Of a stretch of DNA of 25,737 nucleotides, positions 16,901 through 23,031 are shown piece by piece (position 1 is the stretch's first letter; every line of letters begins with the position of its first letter). The stretch is from a virus: IMG/VR virus record IMGVR_UViG_3300026097_000091, positions 1 to 25,737 of that record; one strand, written 5' to 3'. The position numbers and the translations under genes are program-made. A model generated the notes under the pieces. That model ran no database searches. It had not been told where the DNA came from and saw only the letters and a program-made list of their open reading frames with translations.

Positions 16901-18092
16901 GGCGCGAGCAGAAGTAGCCAAGGCGACTAGAGACTACGACAATGCGTTAGGTCAAGGCGACAAGGTGCCTCGTAAGACGTTAGACGCCAAGTTAAAAGTG
17001 CTGCAAGAAAAAGAAGCTGCCTTGGATGCCGCGTTGCGTCGAGGAATGGCTGATCCAGATGAGCCTGTTACAGTTGCTGTTGGACAAGCCGGTGTTACTA
17101 AGCCACCTGCAGCACCAAAAGATGTTCGCGAAGGTTTTAAAAACGTAGTTATTGAACGAGCATTTACCTTTGCAACTAACGCAGAAGGTAAGTTTAGTGC
17201 GGTTAAGTTTAATAACTATTTGTTTAGACCCTTAGCGTCAGGGAAAAATTCTGTAATCACGATTTTGCGAAACAATGGATTAATCACTCAACGTGAAATT
17301 GAGCACATTAAATCCACCATTAAGAGCATTGAACAATACAGCACCACCACGGCTAAATATTTTGGACCTGAAGCGGTGGAAATGATCGATCCGACAAGCG
17401 ATGGCTTGACCGCCTTAGTACGTGGTTTTGGTGCAAGAGCGGGTCAAAGCTTTTTTGGCACGGGCCCAGGACCTGTCGGAGGATTACAAGCGGAAACCAT
17501 TGGTTCTAACTTAGCCGACAAACTGTTTAATCGTATTCCAAATGCCAAACGAAGAGAACTTTTCGTCAAAATGGCGAGGGACCCTGAGTTTTTGGCAGAC
17601 ATGTATGATGAGTTCCGTAATGTCACAAAGTCTTTGATGATCAAAAACCAGAAGGACCAACGTTCTGCGTTAGAAAAGGCTGTGGAAGGAGTGTCTAACT
17701 TTTTTGCAGGAACACTAGGTGTTCGTCTTTCCGGCCCACAAGTTCGATTAGCTCTTGAAGAAACCATACGAGGAGAGCTAGAAGGCGGCACGGGAGACCG
17801 AGGAACAGACCAAGATCGTTTGTCCGTTCCAATTAGCGGAGAGCCACCCGTTTTACGAGGCCCTACCGGTCCAGCTCCCGCCCCACCGGCGTCCTTTTCT
17901 CCAATACAGCAGCCTGTTGCACCACCACCTGTACGACAATCTGTGCCTACCGCACCGTTGCCTCAACCAACGCCTACGCCTCCTCCACAGGCCGCGGCCC
18001 CCGCGCCACAGACGCGTCAGCGGGTAGCACAAATGTTTCCGAATGACCCAGTTTTAGGAACCAACTCAGGCATAGGGAGCCTAATGACATGA
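13917..18092 (+). CDS. Giant internal virion/DNA-ejection protein (1391 aa)
   Basis: It starts at GTG with AAGGGGG 5 bases upstream (13905-13911), which decides the start. The N-terminus is acidic, followed by a helical domain (NINTYLKESGEQGM). Two Gly/Ala-rich hydrophobic regions at about residues 135-185 and 285-345 could insert in a membrane. The long central part (about 350-1290) is charged and helical with coiled-coil character (REEVGRLSNEVSKIIERN; VLQEKEAALDAALRRG). A Pro-rich linker (about 1300-1365) leads to a short tail, RQRVAQMFPNDPVLGTNSG, of a kind seen at the end of such proteins in marine phages. Size and position before the lysis gene resemble T7 gp16 or P22 gp16 in role. There is no obvious transglycosylase motif. 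Its TGA overlaps the peptidase ATG by 4 bases. Confidence 0.55.
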   Translation: MADQDNTLFGISFDPIASERAADVALPNFGEELLNAEETPAETPFPQYDVNINTYLKESGEQGMDKTQATRNLARSLVDLARQDPQFEQYDINWDGVAQEDPNEIIRTLVKNVRPGGEKAEIAAEEFTEGLMRGAPSLYAGTKGAVTLAPLGAPAGPLGVLTMGALGFVTGSVLGYTAGDLVVDALTPENLKNQQVAPEDQFTANFFRSTGEFIPGLGLRSFAKPGAEWISGQVLKDLNKKALDLKDGKGIVNRINRITTGGQKVGGKVLQFGERVEKSLANNKDKLSSYTGDIAAIELAALGGAIADEAKPGDPLWKFTGEIAGGFAPALVPYKFTYGLLEKTAGTIKGLTTSRFTEAGRRKSVATDTIAKSAEEKMAEGLDINEAFAFLDDQMIKYRSAVDAAKEAGEIPPTLAQVSDIEHLQKITQQIAENNSLLSTQAKASADEVISKNIEILSDLFEASKVDPEAARLYLQLQEEFYGNMLDTLLAQESIRVTERLNNTQAAAGETTTDMTGEAVADMLNRVFRTAREEEAILWNRVDPNQEQVVSGSNLSEQFQKIQQGLIEGETLNPILAGVPQKLSDETGSLAGPSIETLKEAREEVGRLSNEVSKIIERNPRASAEFDNALDQLRYVSPEGNRDPRTMNLGLADFDNQASEAAQVAQYLEARLAKLGTKGVDARTRKGMEGALRIAQLKQSQEAAKSTVQANSPEGLPLAPTTVGELVRYRSKMLKLARQKSPDVNEAETAYYAKKLADAALEDLNQSGVTGIEYESARAFSRVLNDRFKRSFVGNVIGSKASGEAKISPELVTKKMLTGEGTQVALNIRQTEDAIKFLLEQNPEKYGDLVTESLNTLRTQEDAFMRIALSNIVDEETGLVTASKLNTFLNNQAVQTVLKNNPALRSDLQDLRSAQRVVDSMSGPRPTNDSAKELSDMKAFVKMFTDREDGPTALDSYIGTPEKRPDAPAENLQKLAQLVVKRNKQVEGSQKAIDEARAEVAKATRDYDNALGQGDKVPRKTLDAKLKVLQEKEAALDAALRRGMADPDEPVTVAVGQAGVTKPPAAPKDVREGFKNVVIERAFTFATNAEGKFSAVKFNNYLFRPLASGKNSVITILRNNGLITQREIEHIKSTIKSIEQYSTTTAKYFGPEAVEMIDPTSDGLTALVRGFGARAGQSFFGTGPGPVGGLQAETIGSNLADKLFNRIPNAKRRELFVKMARDPEFLADMYDEFRNVTKSLMIKNQKDQRSALEKAVEGVSNFFAGTLGVRLSGPQVRLALEETIRGELEGGTGDRGTDQDRLSVPISGEPPVLRGPTGPAPAPPASFSPIQQPVAPPPVRQSVPTAPLPQPTPTPPPQAAAPAPQTRQRVAQMFPNDPVLGTNSGIGSLMT

Positions 18093-18541
18093 GATTATCC
18101 GAACACTTCACGTTAGCTGAGTTCACAAAAAGCCAGACAGCAGAGCGACACGGCATCGATAACACGCCAGATGACGCGCAGATCGAGCGTCTGAAGATTT
18201 TGTGTGAAAACGTACTAGAGCCAGTGCGGGTACATTTCGGTAAGTCTTTCTCACCTAGTTCTGGGTTTCGATCTGTAGAGCTGTGCAAAAAAATTGGTTC
18301 AAAGTCTACTAGTCAACACGCGCAAGGCGAGGCGGCAGATTTTGAGCTGCCTGGAATCGACAATCGTGATGTCGCGGAGTGGATCGCGGACAATTGTGAG
18401 TTCGATCAACTAATTCTTGAATACTACACACCGGGAGAGCCAAACAGTGGATGGGTCCACTGTTCGTTCAAGGGCGAAGGCAACCGCAAAGAAGTTTTAA
18501 CTTTAACTAAGGGATCTGGTTACTCGTTCGGACTCCCCTAA
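18089..18541 (+). CDS. Peptidoglycan peptidase, M15 family (endolysin-like)
   Basis: A 150-residue zinc peptidase of the M15 type (PF08291-like; D-Ala-D-Ala carboxypeptidase / L-Ala-D-Glu endopeptidase fold). It starts LSEHFTLAEF, has the substrate-loop motif SSGFRS (57-62), and the zinc motif SQHAQGEAAD with His77 and Asp84. The third zinc ligand is His124 in GWVHCS, and Glu111 in QLILEYY is the likely catalytic acid. All key residues are present and the length is normal for a single-domain phage endolysin. There is no signal peptide or cell-wall-binding domain, so release would need a holin not seen here, or the enzyme could be virion-borne. It overlaps the giant protein gene by 4 bases and is the last gene of the plus-strand module, 4 bases from the end of a convergent gene. 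Confidence 0.85.
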   Translation: MRLSEHFTLAEFTKSQTAERHGIDNTPDDAQIERLKILCENVLEPVRVHFGKSFSPSSGFRSVELCKKIGSKSTSQHAQGEAADFELPGIDNRDVAEWIADNCEFDQLILEYYTPGEPNSGWVHCSFKGEGNRKEVLTLTKGSGYSFGLP

Positions 18542-18545
18542 GCCA

Positions 18546-19994
18546 CTAGAGTAACCATTCTTTGCCCTGCTCCCCAAGGACCTCTCCGGCAATGTCTATC
18601 TTTGCTCGGAGGGCCTTGAGGATTTTTTCGTCCACAGTTCCGGGCGTGACAAAATCAATGTAGGTACAGTGGTTGGGTTGACCAATACGGTGAATGCGAT
18701 CTTCTGACTGCAGGCGTATCTCTAAATCGTAACTGTTACTAAAGTAGACCATAGTAGATGCTGCCGTCAGGGTGATGCCGTATCCGCCTGTTTTAGGCTG
18801 TCCGATAAAGAACCGTAGCGGCGAATCAGGATCTTGGAAGGTGCGCACAATGTTAGTACGTTCTTCAGTTTCCGTGGCTCCGTAGTAACACGCCACGCTA
18901 TCTTCGCCATATTCCTTGGCTATCGCTTCACGGATCTGGAGGATGTTGTGTGTAAACGTGGCCCAAATGACTACCTTACCGCTTGTCTCTTCGAGCACTT
19001 CCATGAGATTGGAAAGGCGGACTCGATCAACCTCTTGGATCTCCCCGTCATCAGTAGTGAGGATTCCACAAACTATCTGTTGCATACGCATAATCTGAGT
19101 CAGGACACTAGCCGTGGTAGCAAGATCACCGTTCTCAAGTTTCGCCAAAGCTAGCCTGCGCATCTGCTCATACACCGGCTTCTGCTTATCTGTTAACGGT
19201 ATAAACCGGGGTTGGTAAACTTTTTCTGGTAAGTCCAGGCATTCTTCCTTAGTTATTCGCGAGCTAAAGCTCTCTAATCGCTCTGTCAGCTCGTCTAATC
19301 GTCTGTATCCGACGATATCTTTGAAGACTTTCGGTCCCATCGTTTTGTTAACAACGACGGCGTAGCGGCCTTGAAACGCGTAATAGCTTTTGAACCCCAA
19401 GGCATCTTCGCTCAAGAAATTACATTGACTAAACAGATCCATCGGAGATTTTGTGATCGGGGAACCGGTCAGGATACGTTTGTACTTTGCTTTCTTGCCT
19501 AGCTTCACAACGTTTTTAGTTCGCTGGGCGCTTCGATTCTTGATGGTTGTGGACTCATCAACCACCATCATGCTGTCTGGATACCGCATCAAAAAGTACA
19601 TCGCGTGGTCTGCGCCTTTTGCAGAGGACAGTGCCTCGATGTTCATGACAAGGATAGTCAGGCCCTCTTTACGATTCATCAGCTCGTGAAACTCATTAGC
19701 GTAGGTCTTCGTGTGGTTTGGTTGCCACTGCAAAATCATGGTCTCTTCCAGCATATCGTCAGGCAGGTGCGCCGGAAATTCTTTGTGAGTCCAGTTACCG
19801 AAGACGCCTTTTGGCGCTAAAATCAGCGCGGCATTGATGCTCTTTTGCTTGTACAGGATACCAATATTGTCGATTGCAACTTTTGTTTTACCCGTACCCA
19901 TCTCCATGAAAAGCCCGTAATACGGCCTGTTCCACGATCCACGCAACACGGAATCCTGATGCGCAAACGGTTTTGTTTTAAATTCGTATTTCAT
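18546..19994 (-). CDS. SNF2-like DEAD/DEAH-box helicase (SF2)
   Basis: A 482-residue SF2 ATPase of the SNF2/Rad54-like group. It has an N-terminal Q-like segment (KPFAHQDSVL), Walker A MEMGTGKT (30-37), motif Ia LILAPKGV (57-64), motif II VVDEST (144-149; Ser-Thr replaces the usual Ala-His), motif III LTGSPI (175-180), motif V GYGITLTAA (404-412) and motif VI QSEDRIHRIGQ (429-439). Both RecA domains are complete. There is no nuclease or DNA-binding domain fused. It would be an ATP-driven dsDNA translocase; replication, recombination or protection of phage DNA are all possible. It is the only minus-strand gene in the window, convergent with the lysis gene and divergent from the replication operon. 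Ribosome site AGGGG reads on the minus strand at 20001-20005, 6 bases from the ATG. Confidence 0.85.
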   Translation of the reverse strand: MKYEFKTKPFAHQDSVLRGSWNRPYYGLFMEMGTGKTKVAIDNIGILYKQKSINAALILAPKGVFGNWTHKEFPAHLPDDMLEETMILQWQPNHTKTYANEFHELMNRKEGLTILVMNIEALSSAKGADHAMYFLMRYPDSMMVVDESTTIKNRSAQRTKNVVKLGKKAKYKRILTGSPITKSPMDLFSQCNFLSEDALGFKSYYAFQGRYAVVVNKTMGPKVFKDIVGYRRLDELTERLESFSSRITKEECLDLPEKVYQPRFIPLTDKQKPVYEQMRRLALAKLENGDLATTASVLTQIMRMQQIVCGILTTDDGEIQEVDRVRLSNLMEVLEETSGKVVIWATFTHNILQIREAIAKEYGEDSVACYYGATETEERTNIVRTFQDPDSPLRFFIGQPKTGGYGITLTAASTMVYFSNSYDLEIRLQSEDRIHRIGQPNHCTYIDFVTPGTVDEKILKALRAKIDIAGEVLGEQGKEWLL

Positions 19995-20006
19995 GCAATT
20001 CCCCTA

Positions 20007-20035
20007 TTGACGTATGCGAATTTATAGTATTTTAT
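20007..20035 (+). promoter_or_regulatory. Candidate sigma70-type promoter for the replication operon
   Basis: TTGACG (20007-20012) is a near-consensus -35 box. TTTTAT (20030-20035) follows after 17 bases as a weak -10. Transcription would begin near 20042, inside the first possible codons of the next ORF, which agrees with the later GTG start at 20084. The only good match is the -35 box; other -10 choices (TATAGT at 20023) have poor spacing. Confidence 0.35.
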
Positions 20036-20047
20036 ATGGCTTCACAA
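20021..20047 (-). promoter_or_regulatory. Weak candidate promoter for the SNF2-like gene
   Basis: On the minus strand, TTGTGA (20042-20047) is followed after 15 bases by TATAAA (20021-20026). Transcription from it would give a leader of about 20 bases with AGGGG before the ATG. It overlaps the plus-strand candidate promoter, so the two would compete for polymerase. Short spacing makes this a weak call. Confidence 0.25.
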
Positions 20048-20083
20048 GGGCGACACAAAGTCCTGAAACACGAGGAAAGAAAA

Positions 20084-20659
20084 GTGAGTGATATCAATGA
20101 ACTGTTTGAAGAAGACTTCGAGGCCCAAGCCTCGGGCATTGATAAAGTCAATTCAGACGAACTTAAATCAGTCGCTGCGATAGCTCGCACGATTGCTTCT
20201 AAAGAAGAAGAGTTAGCGCACTTAGAGGCGCAAATCAAAGAAACCAAAAAGGAGCTTCTCAAGCTTACTGACGAAGACCTCCCGGGTTTGTTGCACGAAA
20301 TGGGTCTAGCTAAGTTCAGCCTTGAAGATGGTTCAGAAGTCAGTGTGAAGCCGACTTATGGCGCGTCTATCAAAGTTGATAATCGTGACGCCGCCTTCCA
20401 GTGGCTTCGCGACAATGGCTATGACGACATTATCAAAAACAGCGTTATCTGTTCGTTTGGCCGAGGCGAAGACGAAATGGCAACGCAATTCTCACGAATG
20501 GCCGCAGAGCAGGGATATGTCCCTGAAAACAAAACCGAAGTACATCCGCAAACACTCAAAGCTTGGGTCAAAGAGCGGGTAGAAACCGGTGAAGAGTTCC
20601 CTATGGAGCTTTTTGGAGCCTATGTAGGTCAACGTGCATTTATCAAGAGGACTAAGTAA
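20084..20659 (+). CDS. Conserved phage protein with coiled coil, first gene of replication operon
   Basis: I chose the GTG at 20084 (191 residues, VSDINELFEEDFEAQ) because GAGGAAAG lies 4 bases before it. The in-frame ATG at 20036 would add 16 residues but has no ribosome site and lies on top of the candidate promoter. Residues 36-62 (ARTIASKEEELAHLEAQIK) form a clear coiled coil. The rest has LPGLLHEMGLAKFSLEDG, SVKPTYGASIKVDN and a C-terminal RVETGEEFPMELFG. The layout, coiled coil then a short beta domain, recalls siphovirus Gp157-like proteins, but I cannot claim homology. Its stop overlaps the SSB-like gene's ATG by one base, so the two are probably made together and may work together on single-stranded DNA. 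Function unknown. Confidence 0.6.
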   Translation: MSDINELFEEDFEAQASGIDKVNSDELKSVAAIARTIASKEEELAHLEAQIKETKKELLKLTDEDLPGLLHEMGLAKFSLEDGSEVSVKPTYGASIKVDNRDAAFQWLRDNGYDDIIKNSVICSFGRGEDEMATQFSRMAAEQGYVPENKTEVHPQTLKAWVKERVETGEEFPMELFGAYVGQRAFIKRTK

Positions 20660-21438
20660 TGACAACTAAACAAGTAGCAGAGAAGCAAGACAATGCAGTC
20701 GCATTACTCGACGAGTCAATGTTTGAAGAAGACGCAGGCGGTGGTCTGCAGGGTATTGGATCAGAAGACCTTGCGCTTCCATTCCTTAAAGTCTTATCCC
20801 GTCAGGACCCAGCACTGGATGAGTTAGAAGACGCTAAAGCGGGCGACATCCTAAACACAGTGACCGGAAAGGTCTACAAGGGTAAGGATGGTATCCGGGT
20901 AATTCCTTGTGCGTATCAGAAGCGGTTCATCGAATGGGCTCCCCGGGGCTCAGGTAGCGGCGCTCCTTTAAATATCTACAACACATCTGCCGAGTGTCCA
21001 AAGACAGAACGTTCGTCTGAAGACAACAAAGAGTATGTGGTTGGAGGTAACGGTAGCTACATCGAAGCAACCGCACAGCACTACGTGATTGTTTTAGATG
21101 AGGCGGAAGGGCCATCGACTGCTTTGATCGCGATGAAATCCACACAGCTCAAGAAAAGCCGTAAGTGGAACTCCATGGTGATGTCACGGAGCTTTGTCGG
21201 TAAAAACGGACCGTACACTCCGGCTTCGTACTCACACATCTACAAGCTCACCACACTGTCCGAAGAGAACAGCAAGGGCTCTTGGCACGGATGGGAGATC
21301 GCTTTGGAAGGTAAGATTGAAGACGTCGGCATGTACCACATGGCCAAAGAGTTTGAGAAATCAATCAATGCCGGAGAAGTGACTGTGAAGCACTCCGATG
21401 GGGAAGATGAAAGAGCAGGTGAAGAAGCACCGTTCTAA
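20659..21438 (+). CDS. Putative single-stranded DNA-binding protein
   Basis: A 259-residue protein of a family common beside phage primase and polymerase genes. Characteristic segments are LALPFLKVLSRQDPAL, AGDILNTVTGKVYKG, GIRVIPCAYQKRFIEW followed by APRGSGSGAP, and a beta-rich core with aromatic and basic residues (STQLKKSRKWNSMVMSRSF). It ends in an acidic tail of about 13 residues, DGEDERAGEEAPF. SSB and T7 gp2.5 proteins also end in an acidic tail with terminal Phe that recruits partners. The DNA-binding role is inferred from context and tail; I see no standard OB-fold signature by eye. It is translationally coupled to the coiled-coil gene (TAATG) and followed by a strong terminator, so it may be produced in excess of the downstream replication proteins. 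Confidence 0.5.
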   Translation: MTTKQVAEKQDNAVALLDESMFEEDAGGGLQGIGSEDLALPFLKVLSRQDPALDELEDAKAGDILNTVTGKVYKGKDGIRVIPCAYQKRFIEWAPRGSGSGAPLNIYNTSAECPKTERSSEDNKEYVVGGNGSYIEATAQHYVIVLDEAEGPSTALIAMKSTQLKKSRKWNSMVMSRSFVGKNGPYTPASYSHIYKLTTLSEENSKGSWHGWEIALEGKIEDVGMYHMAKEFEKSINAGEVTVKHSDGEDERAGEEAPF

Positions 21439-21443
21439 TCTGT

Positions 21444-21466
21444 GGCGGCCTTCGGGCCGCCTTTTC
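21444..21466 (+). terminator. Rho-independent terminator inside the replication operon
   Basis: Perfect 7-bp stem GGCGGCC (21444-21450) and GGCCGCC (21455-21461) closed by a TTCG loop, followed by TTTTC. The closing pair makes the extra-stable cUUCGg tetraloop. It begins 5 bases after the stop of the SSB-like gene and ends 4 bases before the primase ribosome site (AAGGAG, 21470-21475). Confidence 0.85.
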
Positions 21467-21480
21467 TCCAAGGAGTTTGT

Positions 21481-23031
21481 ATGTCAGACAGTAAGCGTTT
21501 TGCTGAAATCTTCGATGGCTTGAAGGCTGCTTACGGCACCTACGAAATACAAGATAAAAAAGCCAACGGGAAGAACACAGGCAAGGCGGCAGTTAAGCGC
21601 GAACCACGCACCGCGGCACACTGGGAAGGTCACCTTTCTGGGAAAGGCGCGGCTATTGGCATCGTACCTATTAATGAGGACAACGAGGTCAAGTGGGGCT
21701 GTATCGACGTGGATCAGTATCCGCTCGATCACAAAGCATTAGTTGGGAAGATACGAGAGCTTAAATTGCCACTGGTGGTCTGCCGGTCAAAGTCGGGCGG
21801 GGCACACTGTTTCCTTTTTTCGGATGATTGGATAACAGCAAAGTTAATGCAGGACACCCTGAACCACATCGCGGCCTCGCTAGGCTACGGTGGCAGTGAG
21901 GTGTTCCCGAAACAAATCCAGCTACATTTAGACCGCGGCGACGTGGGCAATTTCCTGAACATGCCCTACTACAACGCGGAAGACGGCTTGCGGTATGGAA
22001 TCCTGGACGACGGGTCCGCCGCCACACTCGAAGAATTTTTTGAACTGTACGAGAATCACGTACAGACAGCCGAGCAGATCAAGAAACTGCAGGTACAAGA
22101 CACGATCATTACAACGGACGCGATCTTAAACGACGCACCGCCTTGTATCGTGCATTGCTGTTCACAGGGTTTCCCTGAAGGCACACGGAACAACGGCCTG
22201 TTCGGCATCGGTGTTCTGTTACGTAAAGCGGTCCCCGACACATGGGACACGGCCATTCAGGAATGGAACGTTAAGCACATGGACCCGCCCCTCAAGCTTG
22301 ATGAGGTCTCCATTGTCGCCAAACAGGTTAGTAAGAAAGATTACGGCTACCGTTGTAATGACGCGCCTTATAGCTCGTATTGCAACAAGGAGCTTTGCTA
22401 TACCAAGAAGCATGGTGTGGGCAACGCTCAGTCCGGAGCCGCCATTGCTAACCTACGTAAGTACAACTCGACTCCGCCTGTTTGGTTTTTAGACGTCAAC
22501 GGCATCCCCTTGGAGCTGGATACAGAGGCGCTATTGAACCAAATTGACTTTAAAAAGGCGTGCTTAAATCAGCTTAACTTCATGCCACAGACGCAAGAGA
22601 AGCGTGCCTGGGAGTCGCGAATCAACCAGTTACTGACAGAAATGCAGAACACCGAGGGCGCGATCATTGAAGTTAGTGAGGATGCATCGGTAGACGGACA
22701 GTTTTATGACTATCTGGAAGAGTTCTGTACATCTATGCAGAGAGCGAACGATAGAGAAGAGATCTTACTCCGTCGTCCATGGACCGACGATGAAGATAAC
22801 CTAACGTACTTCCGGCTCAAAGATTTTGAGTCGTATCTGCGTAAGAACAAGTTCTTTGAATACAAGTCACATAAGATCGCGCAACGGCTCAGGGACCGTA
22901 ATGGTTTCTCCAAGCTGTTGAAGATCAAAGGCAAGCCGACTCGGGTTTGGGCAATTCCAGCATACGAAGAGGCTGTTACCAATATCAAACAACCTGAATT
23001 TGGGGGACAGAATGAAGAGGCGCCATTCTAA
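21481..23031 (+). CDS. Archaeo-eukaryotic-type primase (AEP, TOTE-like)
   Basis: I chose ATG 21481, 5 bases after AAGGAG. The in-frame GTG at 21442 would place coding sequence through the terminator. The 516-residue protein has an AEP domain: GCIDVDQY with metal-binding Asp76 and Asp78, the CRSKSGGAHCFLF strand with His109, SEVFPKQ (139-145) and GNFLNMPYYN (156-165). This is the pattern of the AEP domain named after TOTE elements. A second domain has RNNGLFGIGVLLRKA and four conserved-looking cysteines (222, 292, 301, 306; Y-R-C..YC....C), probably a metal site. The C-terminus is helical and ends in GGQNEEAPF. No helicase motifs are fused, so unwinding must come from another protein. It would make primers for the family A polymerase downstream. 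It overlaps the UvrD-like gene by one base. Confidence 0.75.
   Translation: MSDSKRFAEIFDGLKAAYGTYEIQDKKANGKNTGKAAVKREPRTAAHWEGHLSGKGAAIGIVPINEDNEVKWGCIDVDQYPLDHKALVGKIRELKLPLVVCRSKSGGAHCFLFSDDWITAKLMQDTLNHIAASLGYGGSEVFPKQIQLHLDRGDVGNFLNMPYYNAEDGLRYGILDDGSAATLEEFFELYENHVQTAEQIKKLQVQDTIITTDAILNDAPPCIVHCCSQGFPEGTRNNGLFGIGVLLRKAVPDTWDTAIQEWNVKHMDPPLKLDEVSIVAKQVSKKDYGYRCNDAPYSSYCNKELCYTKKHGVGNAQSGAAIANLRKYNSTPPVWFLDVNGIPLELDTEALLNQIDFKKACLNQLNFMPQTQEKRAWESRINQLLTEMQNTEGAIIEVSEDASVDGQFYDYLEEFCTSMQRANDREEILLRRPWTDDEDNLTYFRLKDFESYLRKNKFFEYKSHKIAQRLRDRNGFSKLLKIKGKPTRVWAIPAYEEAVTNIKQPEFGGQNEEAPF

Noticed and set aside
18542-18545. Bidirectional terminator between the convergent peptidase and helicase genes
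   Set aside because: The 4-base gap and flanking coding ends show no clear stem-loop with a T-run on either strand.
21442-21480. GTG start at 21442 for the primase
   Set aside because: It would translate the terminator hairpin and has no ribosome site; ATG 21481 has AAGGAG at proper spacing.
21481-23031. A TOTE-type conflict (defence) system
   Set aside because: Only the primase domain resembles those elements; no associated nuclease or fused helicases, and the neighbours form an ordinary phage replication operon.
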